Part shown: positions 52,812-62,982 of the stretch, in pieces | How the letters are laid out: each line of letters begins with the position of its first letter | Numbering within the stretch: position 1 is the first letter of the stretch | Origin: Microbulbifer sediminum | GTDB taxonomy: Bacteria > Pseudomonadota > Gammaproteobacteria > Pseudomonadales > Cellvibrionaceae | Length of the DNA stretch: 64,000 nt | Reading direction: 5' to 3' | Assembly: GCF_021729035.1 (NCBI RefSeq) | Contig: NZ_JAJSAP010000001.1 | Location: forward strand, 496,001-560,000 | Position numbers and translations under genes: made by a program | Notes under the pieces: generated by a model | Told to the model about the DNA's origin: nothing | What the model saw: only the letters and a program-made list of their open reading frames with translations | Database searches by the model: none

Positions 52812-53768
52812 TCAGGCGCTGTTTGCCTGTCCCCCAGATGTACTGGTGTCCGCGGGCTGCGCACTGACGTTCTGGATCCCCATCAGCTCGGCAAAGGGCG
52901 GGAACTCGAACAGGCCGTCCAGTGCCGGATCGTCCATCGCCTCATCCCGGTACGCGCTGGAGATCTCCAGTGCCCGCGCAAGGTTGGACACCGCCTCCTC
53001 CCACTGTTCCTGGCTCGCATGGGCACAGGCCAGCTGGTAGTAGGCGTTTCCGTTTTCGGGATCGATTTCCAGTGCCTGCAGGCACAGGTTGATGGCCCAC
53101 TGGGGTTCACCCAGCTCCAGCACCGCATCGGCCTTGTAGGTCAAGGCCTCGCCGTCGTCGCGGCGCAGTCCCAGGATCTGGTCATAGACGGCAATTTTAC
53201 CGGCGGGCGTGTGCTCGCGACCGGCCCGCAGCCACAGGGACTGGATTTCCTGGGTCAGCTCGATTTCATCGCGGTTGTGTTCGATATGCCGCGTCTTCTC
53301 GCTGAGCTGCTCCTCGATACTGCGCAGGCGCTCTTCGTACTGGCTGACCAGTTTGTTTACCTCGTCGGTAGCGAGGCTGTGCACCTTTTCCTTGATATCG
53401 CGGATCGAGGTCCAGCCTACAAGCACCAGCATGGAGCTGACGCCAGCGATCAGGTAAAAGAAATAAGTCACCGTATCGGTGGCATAGGTAATCGCCTTGT
53501 CGGCGGCATTGATCTGGCGATCCACCACTTCCTGGGTGATCGCCACCCGCTGGTCTGCCATGTCCTTGCGCAGCTGTTTCAGCTCGTCCAGCACATAGCG
53601 TTCCACAAACGGGGTATAGAGCGGCTCCTGCAGCTTGTCGACATGCCGCTCGGCGGCCCGCTGCGTCTTATCAACGTCCTCGTTGCCTTGCGGCTCCTGC
53701 TGGGCGCTGGTCGCCAGCGGCAGCAGCAACGCCGCCGCCAGCATCAGCCATGCACTCAGGCCGCGCAT
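52812..53768 (-). CDS. membrane-anchored coiled-coil TPR protein
   Basis: A 318-aa protein. A signal peptide (MRGLSAWLMLAAALLLPLATSAQ) is followed by a periplasmic helical region, a membrane segment (TDTVTYFFYLIAGVSSMLVLVGWT, about residues 97-120), a coiled coil with KLVSQYEERLRSIEEQLSEKTRHIEHN, and tetratricopeptide repeats (GEPQWAINLCLQALEIDPENGNAYYQLACAHASQEQWEEAVSNLARALE). No named family is known to me. The start overlaps the ask stop by 13 nt, so its translation is coupled to ectoine synthesis. This makes it a candidate scaffold or regulator of that pathway or of the following symporter. Confidence 0.75.
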   Translation of the reverse strand: MRGLSAWLMLAAALLLPLATSAQQEPQGNEDVDKTQRAAERHVDKLQEPLYTPFVERYVLDELKQLRKDMADQRVAITQEVVDRQINAADKAITYATDTVTYFFYLIAGVSSMLVLVGWTSIRDIKEKVHSLATDEVNKLVSQYEERLRSIEEQLSEKTRHIEHNRDEIELTQEIQSLWLRAGREHTPAGKIAVYDQILGLRRDDGEALTYKADAVLELGEPQWAINLCLQALEIDPENGNAYYQLACAHASQEQWEEAVSNLARALEISSAYRDEAMDDPALDGLFEFPPFAELMGIQNVSAQPADTSTSGGQANSA

Positions 53769-55204
53769 ATCGCCTCGCCGTGGTCATATACCTCTACCAG
53801 CGCATGGTGCAGGCTCTTGACCGCTTCCTCGTAATCCGTCTCATTGATGATGAACTGCATATCCACCTGGCGCATTGACTGGTGGACAGCCAGCACGCTG
53901 ATTCCGGAACGGGCCAGCGCGGCAACGGCGCGGGAAAGCATACCCGGCACTTTCATATCACTGCCGATCGCGGACACCACTGCCACCTTGCGCACCTGGA
54001 TATCACAATCCGGGTATTTTTCGCAGATTGCGCTGCGGATGCGCTTCACCGTCTTCAGGTTATTGGCAATGAAGTGGGTAATGGTGTTGGCGTTGATGTC
54101 CTTCGTCACCACACTGCCCTTGAAGCGTGCGATGATATCGTTGATGCTGCGATCGTAGCTGGTCATCAGGCCCATCATGTCCTGATCAAAGCACTCCACG
54201 GCATAGATGTTCTTGCGTCCCGCAATGATCTCTACACAGGGCGTCTCACTGACGTAATCACCGGTAACCAGCGTACCGCGGTGCTCAGGCTCGAAGGTAT
54301 TCATGACACGCAGCGGGATTTCCTGCTGGCGCAGGCCCTTGGCCGCACGCGGGTGAATTGCCTCCATGCCCAGGTTGGCCAGCTGGTCGGCCACATCGTA
54401 GTTGGTACGACCAATTGGCACCGCCTGTTCCTCACCCACCAGGCGCGGGTCGGCGCTGCTGAGGTGGTATTCCTTGTGAATGATGGCCTCACGTGCCTCG
54501 GTGATGACCGCGATTCGGCTGAACGTCATCTCGCTGTAACCACGGGCGAAGGTGTTCATCAGGCCCTCGGCGGTGTGGGCATAGCCGGTGACGATGGGAA
54601 GCTCCCTGGACATGTCGATGTCCTTGAAAGCGCGCTGGATGCGCTCATCCAGCGTCAGGTGGTCGCTGTCCTGCCAGCCGGTAAGGTCCACAAAGCGGGC
54701 ATTGATGCCCTCTTCCTCGCGCAGCAGTGCCGCGGTGTTCCAGGCGCTGTGGGCTTCGCCCAGGCTGGCGAGCATCTCGCTGACAGTATTCAGGTGGCCT
54801 TCCAGTGCGAAGTGACCGTGCTGGCACACACGCTCCAGGTCACCAAGGCAGCGCTCGGCATCCTCGAGGCGCTCACCGATAAAGTCATTGGCTTTCGCCA
54901 GCAGCTCCGGGTCCTTGAACAGGGATGCGTTGATTTCTTTCATGCGGTCGCGCAGGCCCTCGATGGCCTCGGACCAGCTGCGATCTTCGTTGGCATCGGC
55001 GAACAGCGCAAAAATACCCGGGCGCCCGGACTTCTTGTGCTCCAGCAGCAGGTCGGTGATACCGCCGTAGGCGGATACCACGAAGATGCGCTGGTACACG
55101 CCTTCCATCGCGGCCTTGCGGTTTTTGAGAACGATATTGTCACGCACCGCGGCATAGTCGCTCATGGACGTGCCGCCAATTTTTTCCACCGTGTGTTCTT
55201 TCAT
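53756..55204 (-). CDS. ask: ectoine-specific aspartate kinase (Ask_Ect)
   Basis: A 482-aa aspartokinase of the Ask_Ect type that belongs to ectoine operons. It starts with KIGGTSMSDYAAVRDN, the aspartate/ATP-binding KxGGTS motif, and carries C-terminal ACT-like segments (IEIIAGRKNIYAVECFDQDMMG and VAVVSAIGSDMKVPGMLSRAVAALARSGISVLAVHQSM). It phosphorylates aspartate to feed aspartate semialdehyde to EctB; this form is typically less inhibited by lysine or threonine. ATG 55204 has AGGAAG upstream. It follows ectC by 79 bp, and its 3-prime end overlaps the next gene. Confidence 0.93.
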   Translation of the reverse strand: MKEHTVEKIGGTSMSDYAAVRDNIVLKNRKAAMEGVYQRIFVVSAYGGITDLLLEHKKSGRPGIFALFADANEDRSWSEAIEGLRDRMKEINASLFKDPELLAKANDFIGERLEDAERCLGDLERVCQHGHFALEGHLNTVSEMLASLGEAHSAWNTAALLREEEGINARFVDLTGWQDSDHLTLDERIQRAFKDIDMSRELPIVTGYAHTAEGLMNTFARGYSEMTFSRIAVITEAREAIIHKEYHLSSADPRLVGEEQAVPIGRTNYDVADQLANLGMEAIHPRAAKGLRQQEIPLRVMNTFEPEHRGTLVTGDYVSETPCVEIIAGRKNIYAVECFDQDMMGLMTSYDRSINDIIARFKGSVVTKDINANTITHFIANNLKTVKRIRSAICEKYPDCDIQVRKVAVVSAIGSDMKVPGMLSRAVAALARSGISVLAVHQSMRQVDMQFIINETDYEEAVKSLHHALVEVYDHGEAICAA

Positions 55205-55283
55205 GGTCTTCCTGTAGATGTTGTCTCTGGATGTAAGTGAACCGGCGCCTAGTGGGGGCGCCGGTGCGAACCTCGCAACATCT

Positions 55284-55685
55284 TTATTTGTCGGATACCT
55301 CTTCGGCGTCCAGTTCGTAAGCGCCTTCCGCGTTGTGCACTTCCTTGCCGTGCAGCGGCGGATTGAAAACACAGGCCATTTTCATTTCTTTCTTGGCGCG
55401 CAGGATATGCTTGTCGTTCTTGTCCAGGATGTAGATGGTGCCCGGAGTGATCGGGTACACCTTGCCATCCTCGACGGTTTCCACTTCACCCTCGCCGGAC
55501 ATGCAGTACACAGACTCCAGGTGGTTCTGGTAGTGCAGGTTCAGGTTGGCACCCTCATAAATGGTGGTGATATGGAAGGAAAAGCCCATGTTGTCGGCCT
55601 TCAACAACAGGCGGGTGCTCTCCCAACCCTCGGAAACAATACGTCGGTCGCTTTTCTCTGCTTCTTGCAGCTGTCTGACAATCAT
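55284..55685 (-). CDS. ectC: L-ectoine synthase
   Basis: A 133-aa cupin-type enzyme that cyclises N-gamma-acetyl-diaminobutyrate to ectoine. The family features are [40 protein letters not shown] at the start, the iron-site region [10 protein letters not shown] and [13 protein letters not shown] with the conserved histidine. Length is exactly that of EctC (about 130 aa). It lies 51 bp after ectB and before ask on the minus strand. Confidence 0.97.
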   Translation of the reverse strand: MIVRQLQEAEKSDRRIVSEGWESTRLLLKADNMGFSFHITTIYEGANLNLHYQNHLESVYCMSGEGEVETVEDGKVYPITPGTIYILDKNDKHILRAKKEMKMACVFNPPLHGKEVHNAEGAYELDAEEVSDK

Positions 55686-55736
55686 TGCTGGTCTCTCATC
55701 AAATTACGTTAAGGACTAAAATTTCATGGGCGCCGA

Positions 55737-57101
<1,365 letters not shown>

Positions 57102-57157
57102 TCAGGACTTGGGAAAACTCAACTCTTGCCCGGTATGGACTGCATACCGTTACCGCC

Positions 57158-57772
57158 TCAGCTGCCGGTCCCGGTAAAAGGGCCGATACGCAGCAGCATC
57201 TCGCTGTCATGCTGACCGTGGAAATGACGCTCACGGTCAAACATCACGGACTCATTGCACTCGGTGCCCAGTTTGCGGGCCAGGCCGCGGAACAGGGCCC
57301 AGGAGGCCTCGTTGTCGGGCGTGATGGTGGTCTCCAGGTAGCGCACCTGTGCACAGGCCTCGCGACCGAGGATCTCGCGGATCATGCGGCCGGCCAAGCC
57401 CTGCCCGCGACCTTCCTCGGCCACGGCCACCTGCCAGATAAAGAGAGTGTCGGGACGCGACGGCACCAGGTACCCGGAGACGAAGCCGGCAAGTTCCCCG
57501 GCAACCTCCGCGGCGACACTGGTGTCGGCGAAATGGCTGGTCTGCAACAGGTTGCAGTAGACGGAATTTTCATCCAGTGGAGGGCAGCGCTGGATCAAGC
57601 GGTGCACGTCGGCACCGTCTTCACTGACCGGCCGGCGCAGCAGGGCTTCCCTTTTGGTGGAATCCTGCCGCGCCTGGACCTTGTCTTCCGGGGACTCTTC
57701 GGCCTTGTCTCCCGAACCCCCGCCCTGATTGTTGGCTACGCTTGTGGCGCTCAAATCAATACCTTTAGTCAT
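57158..57772 (-). CDS. ectA: diaminobutyrate acetyltransferase
   Basis: A 204-aa GNAT acetyltransferase making N-gamma-acetyl-2,4-diaminobutyrate. Recognisable parts are DGADVHRLIQRCPPLDENSVYCNLLQTSHF, LFIWQVAVAEEGRGQGLAGRMIREIL with the acetyl-CoA loop (GRGQGLA) and TTITPDNEASWALFRGLARKLG. An N-terminal hydrophilic extension of about 40 residues precedes the domain. ATG 57772 is used; the TTG just before it is ignored. It is the first gene of the operon and diverges from ectR over 152 bp that hold the likely operator. Confidence 0.95.
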   Translation of the reverse strand: MTKGIDLSATSVANNQGGGSGDKAEESPEDKVQARQDSTKREALLRRPVSEDGADVHRLIQRCPPLDENSVYCNLLQTSHFADTSVAAEVAGELAGFVSGYLVPSRPDTLFIWQVAVAEEGRGQGLAGRMIREILGREACAQVRYLETTITPDNEASWALFRGLARKLGTECNESVMFDRERHFHGQHDSEMLLRIGPFTGTGS

Positions 57773-57854
57773 CAAATTGTATTAAAAGACCCTGAAAACG
57801 CGCGGTGCCACGCAATTTCGGCCTTGCAGGCCATATTTGACCTTTTGTTAAATT

Positions 57855-57878
57855 AATTGTTTACTGCTCTAAACAATT
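57855..57878. promoter_or_regulatory. inverted repeat in the ectA-ectR gap, likely EctR operator
   Basis: AATTGTTTA and TAAACAATT are perfect 9-bp arms separated by CTGCTC. The second arm with its flank, CTCTAAACAA, recurs as a direct repeat at 57891-57900, 24 bp away. The elements lie between the divergent starts of ectA and ectR, where the MarR-type EctR is expected to bind. Confidence 0.65.
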
Positions 57879-57924
57879 TTTTGCATAGTACTCTAAACAA
57901 ATACGAGACCGCAAGACCAAACCC

Positions 57925-58632
57925 ATGGAGACTGAACAAAATCTGGCCAAGCAGGAGCTTCCAGAGAGCACAGATAGGGATATAGCACAGCCCGTTGAGC
58001 ACAAATATGACCGGCGCGCGCAGCCCCGTGGCGAGCGCGTGCACGGAAGGATTGACAAAACGCCAGCGGCGCATAAAGTCGGGCGCGAGCGGATGTCCCG
58101 CCGAGAACTGCAGAGCCTGCTACTGATGGACAAGATTGAAGAAGTACTGATTACCCTGCGCCGCCTGATCCGCGCCACTGACCTGCACTCCAAGCAACTG
58201 GTCAAGACCGCCGGGCTTACCGCGCCGCAACTGCTGCTTCTTCAGGCCATCCGGGAGAAGGGCCAGGTCACCATCGGCGCCCTGGCGAAGGAGATCAGCC
58301 TCAGCCAGGCCACGGTGACCACAATCCTGGACCGGCTGGAAAAACGCGGGCTGGTGTACCGTGAGCGCTCATCAGAGGACAAGCGCAAGGTGCACGCCTA
58401 TCTCACCGACAAGGGCATGGATTTTATCCGCGACGCCCCCACCCCGCTGCAGGAGCACTTCGTGCGCCAGTTCCGCGACCTGCGCGAATGGGAACAGTCC
58501 ATGATCATCTCCTCCCTGCAACGGGTGGCACTGATGATGGACGCAGAGCATATCGACGCCTCACCAGTACTCGACATCGGCGACCTGGACCGGCACCAGC
58601 CACAGGAAAAAGGCGAAAAGGACGACTCGTGA
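57925..58632 (+). CDS. ectR: MarR family regulator of the ectoine operon (EctR)
   Basis: A 235-aa MarR-type regulator divergent from ectA. The winged helix includes LLLLQAIREKGQVTIGALAKEISLSQATVTTILDRLEKRGLVYRERSSEDKRKVHAYLTDKG (about residues 105-170). EctR proteins repress ectABC-ask at low salinity. This one carries a charged, low-complexity N-terminal extension of about 56 residues before MSRRELQSLLLMDK, longer than typical EctR. An in-frame ATG at 58093 would give a normal-length protein, so the start is uncertain. Confidence 0.88.
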   Translation: METEQNLAKQELPESTDRDIAQPVEHKYDRRAQPRGERVHGRIDKTPAAHKVGRERMSRRELQSLLLMDKIEEVLITLRRLIRATDLHSKQLVKTAGLTAPQLLLLQAIREKGQVTIGALAKEISLSQATVTTILDRLEKRGLVYRERSSEDKRKVHAYLTDKGMDFIRDAPTPLQEHFVRQFRDLREWEQSMIISSLQRVALMMDAEHIDASPVLDIGDLDRHQPQEKGEKDDS

Positions 58633-59067
58633 GCCCGCTGCCGCGGCGGGACGCTTGTCTTCAGGCGCCAATTCCGCCGCTTTTTCAGGCGGCCTCCCCG
58701 GCATCCGCGCAATCCTTGAACAGGTGTTGCGGGAGTGGCACGCAATCATTGCATTTACACCGCAGATCGGTATAAATGAGGCCACAAAATTAGAAAGGCG
58801 CGACACGGCTAAGTTAGCGCTAACTTACTCAAGACACGGCGTAAAAACCAAAAAACAAGGGACTTGTCGCAAGAATAACCGCCACCCCCTCTCGCACCGC
58901 TAGCCACCAGCAAGCGGGAAAGGGGGTAGTGCCGTGTGCGACTCTCCCAGGGCGCCTGGCGAAATCAGCCCAACTCCCGGACCGGGGCCTGTGCCAGGCG
59001 AAAGTTCTGCCTGTCCTGAGATTGCGCCAGAAACGCAAACACCCCGCAGGGAAAGGGACAATTTAAG
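58633..59067. other. 435-bp gap between ectR and the FHA gene
   Basis: No gene is seen. A perfect 18-bp palindrome lies at 58810-58827, and short GC-rich stems occur just after ectR near 58635-58700, without T-runs good enough for a terminator call. The distal half is the leader or promoter region of the FHA-kinase cluster. Confidence 0.5.
58810..58827. promoter_or_regulatory. 18-bp perfect palindrome TAAGTTAGCGCTAACTTA
   Basis: A perfect 18-bp palindrome in the gap before the FHA/kinase genes. No gene for an adjacent matching repressor is in view; EctR-type or TetR-type binding is possible. It lies about 240 bp before the FHA start codon. Confidence 0.5.
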
Positions 59068-60048
59068 ATGGCTTGTTTGCAGCACCCGGAAAGGGAGCAC
59101 CCCGTCTACCTGATGGCCCATCACACCGTCGGCCGTCGCCACGGTGCTGTGGATACCCGCATCACCAGCGCCGAGATTTCAGGCATCCACGCCGCCATTC
59201 AATGGACCGGCACCCACTGGAATATTCGCGACCTGAGCCGCAACGGCACCTGGCTCAATGGCCAGCAGCTGGTGCCCGCCAGGAATTACGAGCTGGAACA
59301 GGGGGACAAAATCTGTTTCGGCCGCGCCACCAATCCGGCCTGGATAGTGGAAAACCTCGATGGACCGGAAAACCTGCTGATCGACCTGCAGTCGGGCGAT
59401 GCCCTCAACCTCGAGCAATACCACTTGTTGCCGGACGAGCGCGAGCCCCTCGCCAGCCTCCACTTCAATCCCATTTCCGGCCAGTGGCTGTATGAGTTCA
59501 CCGGAAATTCCAGGGGCAGCGAAAGCGCCATCGCCGTCGACCACGGCGAGCGTATCGACTGCGGCCACCACAGCTGGGAGCTGTTCCTGCCCGATAACCA
59601 GGGCGCGACCAAGGAACTCTCCATGCAGCAGATGACCATCTGCGAGTTCGAGCTGCGCTTCTCTGTGAGCCACCACGAAGAACATGTGCAGCTGCAACTG
59701 CGCCGTGGGGACCTGCAGGTGGCACTACCCGCACGTATCCACCACTACCTGCTGCTGTACCTGGCGCGGGCACGCATGGTGGATATCGAGCGCGGCGCCG
59801 ACCCGGAGTCCCAGGGCTGGGTCTCCATCCAGGTAGCCACCCGCGAGCTGGGCATTACCGTCAACCACCTCAACACCCAGATCTTCCGCGCCCGCAAGCA
59901 GATCGCCGAAGCGCTGCCGGACGCCATCGACACCTCGGGACTGGTGGAACGGCGCTCCTGGGAGATCCGCCTGGGGTGCAGCAATTTCGAGATCTACAAG
60001 GGCTCACAGCGCGAGTCCCGGGCCGGGCATATCACCGAGCCCGCCTGA
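59068..60048 (+). CDS. FHA-domain protein with C-terminal winged-helix-like region
   Basis: A 326-aa protein. Residues about 15-95 form a forkhead-associated domain: GRRHGAVDTRI, EISGIHAAIQW, WNIRDLSRNGTWLNGQQL, with the Arg, Ser and Asn positions for phosphothreonine binding. A middle beta-rich region follows. Residues about 215-310 (LPARIHHYLLLYLARARMVD..., GWVSIQVATRELGITVNHLNTQIFRARKQIAEALPDAID..., ERRSWEIRLG) resemble an OmpR/BTAD-type winged helix. It precedes two Ser/Thr kinases on the same strand and is probably their phospho-target or reader, perhaps a transcription factor. The winged-helix reading is an inference. Confidence 0.8.
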   Translation: MACLQHPEREHPVYLMAHHTVGRRHGAVDTRITSAEISGIHAAIQWTGTHWNIRDLSRNGTWLNGQQLVPARNYELEQGDKICFGRATNPAWIVENLDGPENLLIDLQSGDALNLEQYHLLPDEREPLASLHFNPISGQWLYEFTGNSRGSESAIAVDHGERIDCGHHSWELFLPDNQGATKELSMQQMTICEFELRFSVSHHEEHVQLQLRRGDLQVALPARIHHYLLLYLARARMVDIERGADPESQGWVSIQVATRELGITVNHLNTQIFRARKQIAEALPDAIDTSGLVERRSWEIRLGCSNFEIYKGSQRESRAGHITEPA

Positions 60049-60159
60049 TCCTCGACGGCGGCCCAGGGAAAGGGATTCGGGCCGCCGGAAAAAACAACGA
60101 CAACAACTGATCGTCAGGGAAGGCAGACAGCAGGAACAGGGCCATTCCCCGGAATCGTG

Positions 60160-62778
60160 ATGTCAGAAGAACAACCAGAACAGATCGGCCGATACAGAAT
60201 CACCGGGCAGCTGGGTGCCGGCGGTATGGGTGTGGTGTATCTCGCCATCGATGACCACCTCCAGCGCCGGGTGGCCATCAAGCGGCTGATTCGCAACCCC
60301 TCCAGTGATACGGCGCACCTGCGCATCCGCCAGGAGGCCAAACTGCTGGCGCAACTCAACCACAGCAATATCGTGCAAATTTACGATGTGGTGGAGCAGG
60401 CCGGCGAAATGGCGCTGGTGATGGAGTTTATCGACGGCTGCTCCCTGTCCCAGTGGCAGCGCGAGCGGGCTCCCGGCCTCGCACAACGACTCGATATTCT
60501 CGGCCAGGTCTGTACCGGCCTCGCCCGCGCCCACAGCATCGGCATCATCCACCGGGACCTGAAAGCCGACAATATCCTGGTGGACCGGGACAACACCGCC
60601 AAGATCACCGATTTCGGCATTGCCAAGAACTGGCGCGAGGAAAGCGACCTTACCCGCGAACAGCACGTGGCCGGCAGCTGGGGCGCCATGTCGCCGGAGC
60701 AGGCCCTGGGACGGCCGCTGGACAACCGCTGTGACCTCTTCGCCCTGGGCGTGCTCGCCTACCGCCTGCTCACCGGCCAGGGCCCGTTCGGCGACCACGA
60801 CAGCGCCTTTGTCATCGTGGACCGCATCGTCAACAGCGGGCACCCGCCGGCGCAGAAACTCAATCCGGAGCTGCCCACGGTACTGTCGCAACTCCTCGAC
60901 CGGCTGCTGGAGAAAGACCCCGACAAGCGCCCGCTGAGCGCCCGGGCTGTCGCCGAGGAACTGCACAATATTCGCGCCACCCTGGATGCGGCGACCGCGG
61001 CCTCGACCATCAGCCATACCGCCACCATTACCGCCGAGAGCTTTCACGCCCAGGCCCGGCGCCGCCAGGGCCAGCGCAAACCGCTGCTGCTGGGGGCCGC
61101 AATCGCCGTGGCCGCCGCGGTGACCCTGGCCTCATTGAGCACCCTGATCCCCGAGACCGACAAGCAACAGGGCGAGTACCTGGCAATCCTCGCACCACAC
61201 CAGGCCAACCTGGGGACACGGGAAAAGCGCCTGCTGGGCAATAATATCCTCAGCGCGCTCAAGCAGGGGCTCTCCAATCGCGAGGGGCTGCTACTGGTGC
61301 CCTACTCGGAATCGGAGCAGCTGGTGGGCGAGCGACTCCAGGACCAGGTCGAGGCGCTGAATGCCGATCTGCTGCTGCACCCGACCCTCACCTGCGAGGG
61401 ACAGCAGTGCGAGGTCTCCCTGGAACTGATCGATGCCGACAGCCTGGCCGTGATCAGCAACCGTACCGCCTCCCTAGATATCAACGAGGGGCTGGAAACC
61501 CGGACGCGCACCATGCAGCAGCTGAACTACCTGCTGCGGGATTACCCCCCCCGCGACGACCGGGCCCAGGGCAACATCACCGAAGCGGACTACCAGCGCT
61601 ACCTGGCCCTGTACGACCGCAGCTCCAACGACGCCAACCTGTCCGAGGCACTGGAATCCCTGGAGGCACTGCAACGGCGTGCACCAACCTTCACGCCCCT
61701 CTACGAGCTCTACAGCGAGCTGGTGATCGACCAGCGCTTCAACACGCGCCATATTGACGCCCTCGACCGGCTGCGGGACTTCCTCACCCTGGCCCCGCGC
61801 AAGGTCAGCAACCACCCGGACCTGCTGCTGGCAGAACTGCGCCTGGCCATCGCTGACAGTGACCCCGGCCGCGCCGAGGCACTGCTCGAGCAGCTCAGGG
61901 TAAGCCTGCCGGACCGCGCCACCTACTATCAGATGCTCAATTACTATCACCAGCAGCGCGGGCAGTATGACCAGGCCCTGGCTGCCATCAACAAGGCCCT
62001 GGAACTGCGCACCAGCCACCGCTACCTGGTGCAGAAAGCCCTGACCCTGAGCACCCAGGGCGACATGGAAAACGCCAGGCCATTGCTGCTGGAGGCTCTG
62101 GAGATCGACGAAAACAACATGAGTGTGATCTCCCTGCTGGCCGCCAACGAGCTCGACAGTGGACGCCCGCAAGAGACCATCCGCCTGCTGCAGAATGCCG
62201 GTACCGGCCAGCTGGGGACCATGGATACCTACAACCTGTGCCTGGCCTATTACATCGAGAAACAGTTCGAGCGGGCCCAGGCCTGCTTCGCCGGCGTATC
62301 GGAACGGGCACCGCGGGATGCCGACTCCGTGCTGTACCAGTCTGAGATCGCCCGTGTCCGGGGAAAGCCGGACCAGGCCCGGCAACTGGCAGAGAAAGCC
62401 CTGTCGCTGACAGAAGGGCGAGACGACTGGGAGGGGCTGCTGATGCGCGCCCGCGCCTATGCCGAACTGGGGCTGCCGGACAGGGCAATCAGCACCCTGA
62501 TGCAGATTCGCCGTTCCGCCCCGGATGACCTCTACGTAAACTACGCCCGCGCCCAGGTCTACATCGCCAGCGGCGACCTGGTCTCCACCCGGGCACACGT
62601 GCAGAAAACCCTCGAACAGGGGCTCTCGCCCATCTGGTACAACACCGCCCGCTTCGCGCCCATCTGCAGCAACCGCAAGTTCGCCCAGCTGCGCAAGGAG
62701 CACCCGGTGCTGTGCCAGCCGCGGCAACAGGAACCCACCCGCATGGCGCGGGGCCAATCCACCGGGGGCCAGGGCTAG
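60160..62778 (+). CDS. Hanks-type Ser/Thr protein kinase with membrane helix and TPR domain
   Basis: An 872-aa receptor-like kinase. The kinase domain (residues 11-275) has the glycine loop LGAGGMGVVYLA, K41 in VAIKRL, HRDLKADNIL with D133 and N138, D151FG and MSPEQ. A basic linker leads to a membrane helix (LLLGAAIAVAAAVTLASL, about 310-330). The C-terminal 540 residues, predicted outside the membrane, include tetratricopeptide repeats (for example YDQALAAINKALELRTSHRYLVQKALTL, ENARPLLLEALEIDENNMS). ATG 60160 is chosen over an overlapping GTG. It follows the FHA gene by 111 bp and precedes a paralogous kinase. Confidence 0.92.
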   Translation: MSEEQPEQIGRYRITGQLGAGGMGVVYLAIDDHLQRRVAIKRLIRNPSSDTAHLRIRQEAKLLAQLNHSNIVQIYDVVEQAGEMALVMEFIDGCSLSQWQRERAPGLAQRLDILGQVCTGLARAHSIGIIHRDLKADNILVDRDNTAKITDFGIAKNWREESDLTREQHVAGSWGAMSPEQALGRPLDNRCDLFALGVLAYRLLTGQGPFGDHDSAFVIVDRIVNSGHPPAQKLNPELPTVLSQLLDRLLEKDPDKRPLSARAVAEELHNIRATLDAATAASTISHTATITAESFHAQARRRQGQRKPLLLGAAIAVAAAVTLASLSTLIPETDKQQGEYLAILAPHQANLGTREKRLLGNNILSALKQGLSNREGLLLVPYSESEQLVGERLQDQVEALNADLLLHPTLTCEGQQCEVSLELIDADSLAVISNRTASLDINEGLETRTRTMQQLNYLLRDYPPRDDRAQGNITEADYQRYLALYDRSSNDANLSEALESLEALQRRAPTFTPLYELYSELVIDQRFNTRHIDALDRLRDFLTLAPRKVSNHPDLLLAELRLAIADSDPGRAEALLEQLRVSLPDRATYYQMLNYYHQQRGQYDQALAAINKALELRTSHRYLVQKALTLSTQGDMENARPLLLEALEIDENNMSVISLLAANELDSGRPQETIRLLQNAGTGQLGTMDTYNLCLAYYIEKQFERAQACFAGVSERAPRDADSVLYQSEIARVRGKPDQARQLAEKALSLTEGRDDWEGLLMRARAYAELGLPDRAISTLMQIRRSAPDDLYVNYARAQVYIASGDLVSTRAHVQKTLEQGLSPIWYNTARFAPICSNRKFAQLRKEHPVLCQPRQQEPTRMARGQSTGGQG

Positions 62779-62828
62779 CGCCGGGGCGCCGCCACAGGAA
62801 AAGCAAAGAAACACAACAGTACCCGGCC

Positions 62829-62869
62829 AGGAACAGGAACAGGAACAGGAACAGGAACAGGAACAGGAA
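62829..62869. repeat. GAACAG hexanucleotide microsatellite
   Basis: About 6.8 head-to-tail copies of GAACAG form an uninterrupted run in the 204-bp gap between two kinase genes, about 115 bp before the second start codon. The hexamer period would keep any reading frame, and here it is in non-coding DNA. Slippage could change promoter spacing or 5-prime leader length. Confidence 0.9.
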
Positions 62870-62982
62870 ATAGTACCGCCATCTTAAAAGCGGTACACTG
62901 CTGCCAAGTCGCCCGCAGGCAACCAGGAGCACGGCCTGCAAGGGCGGGGATGTACCGGACCTGTCGTCTCCAACAAGAATAA

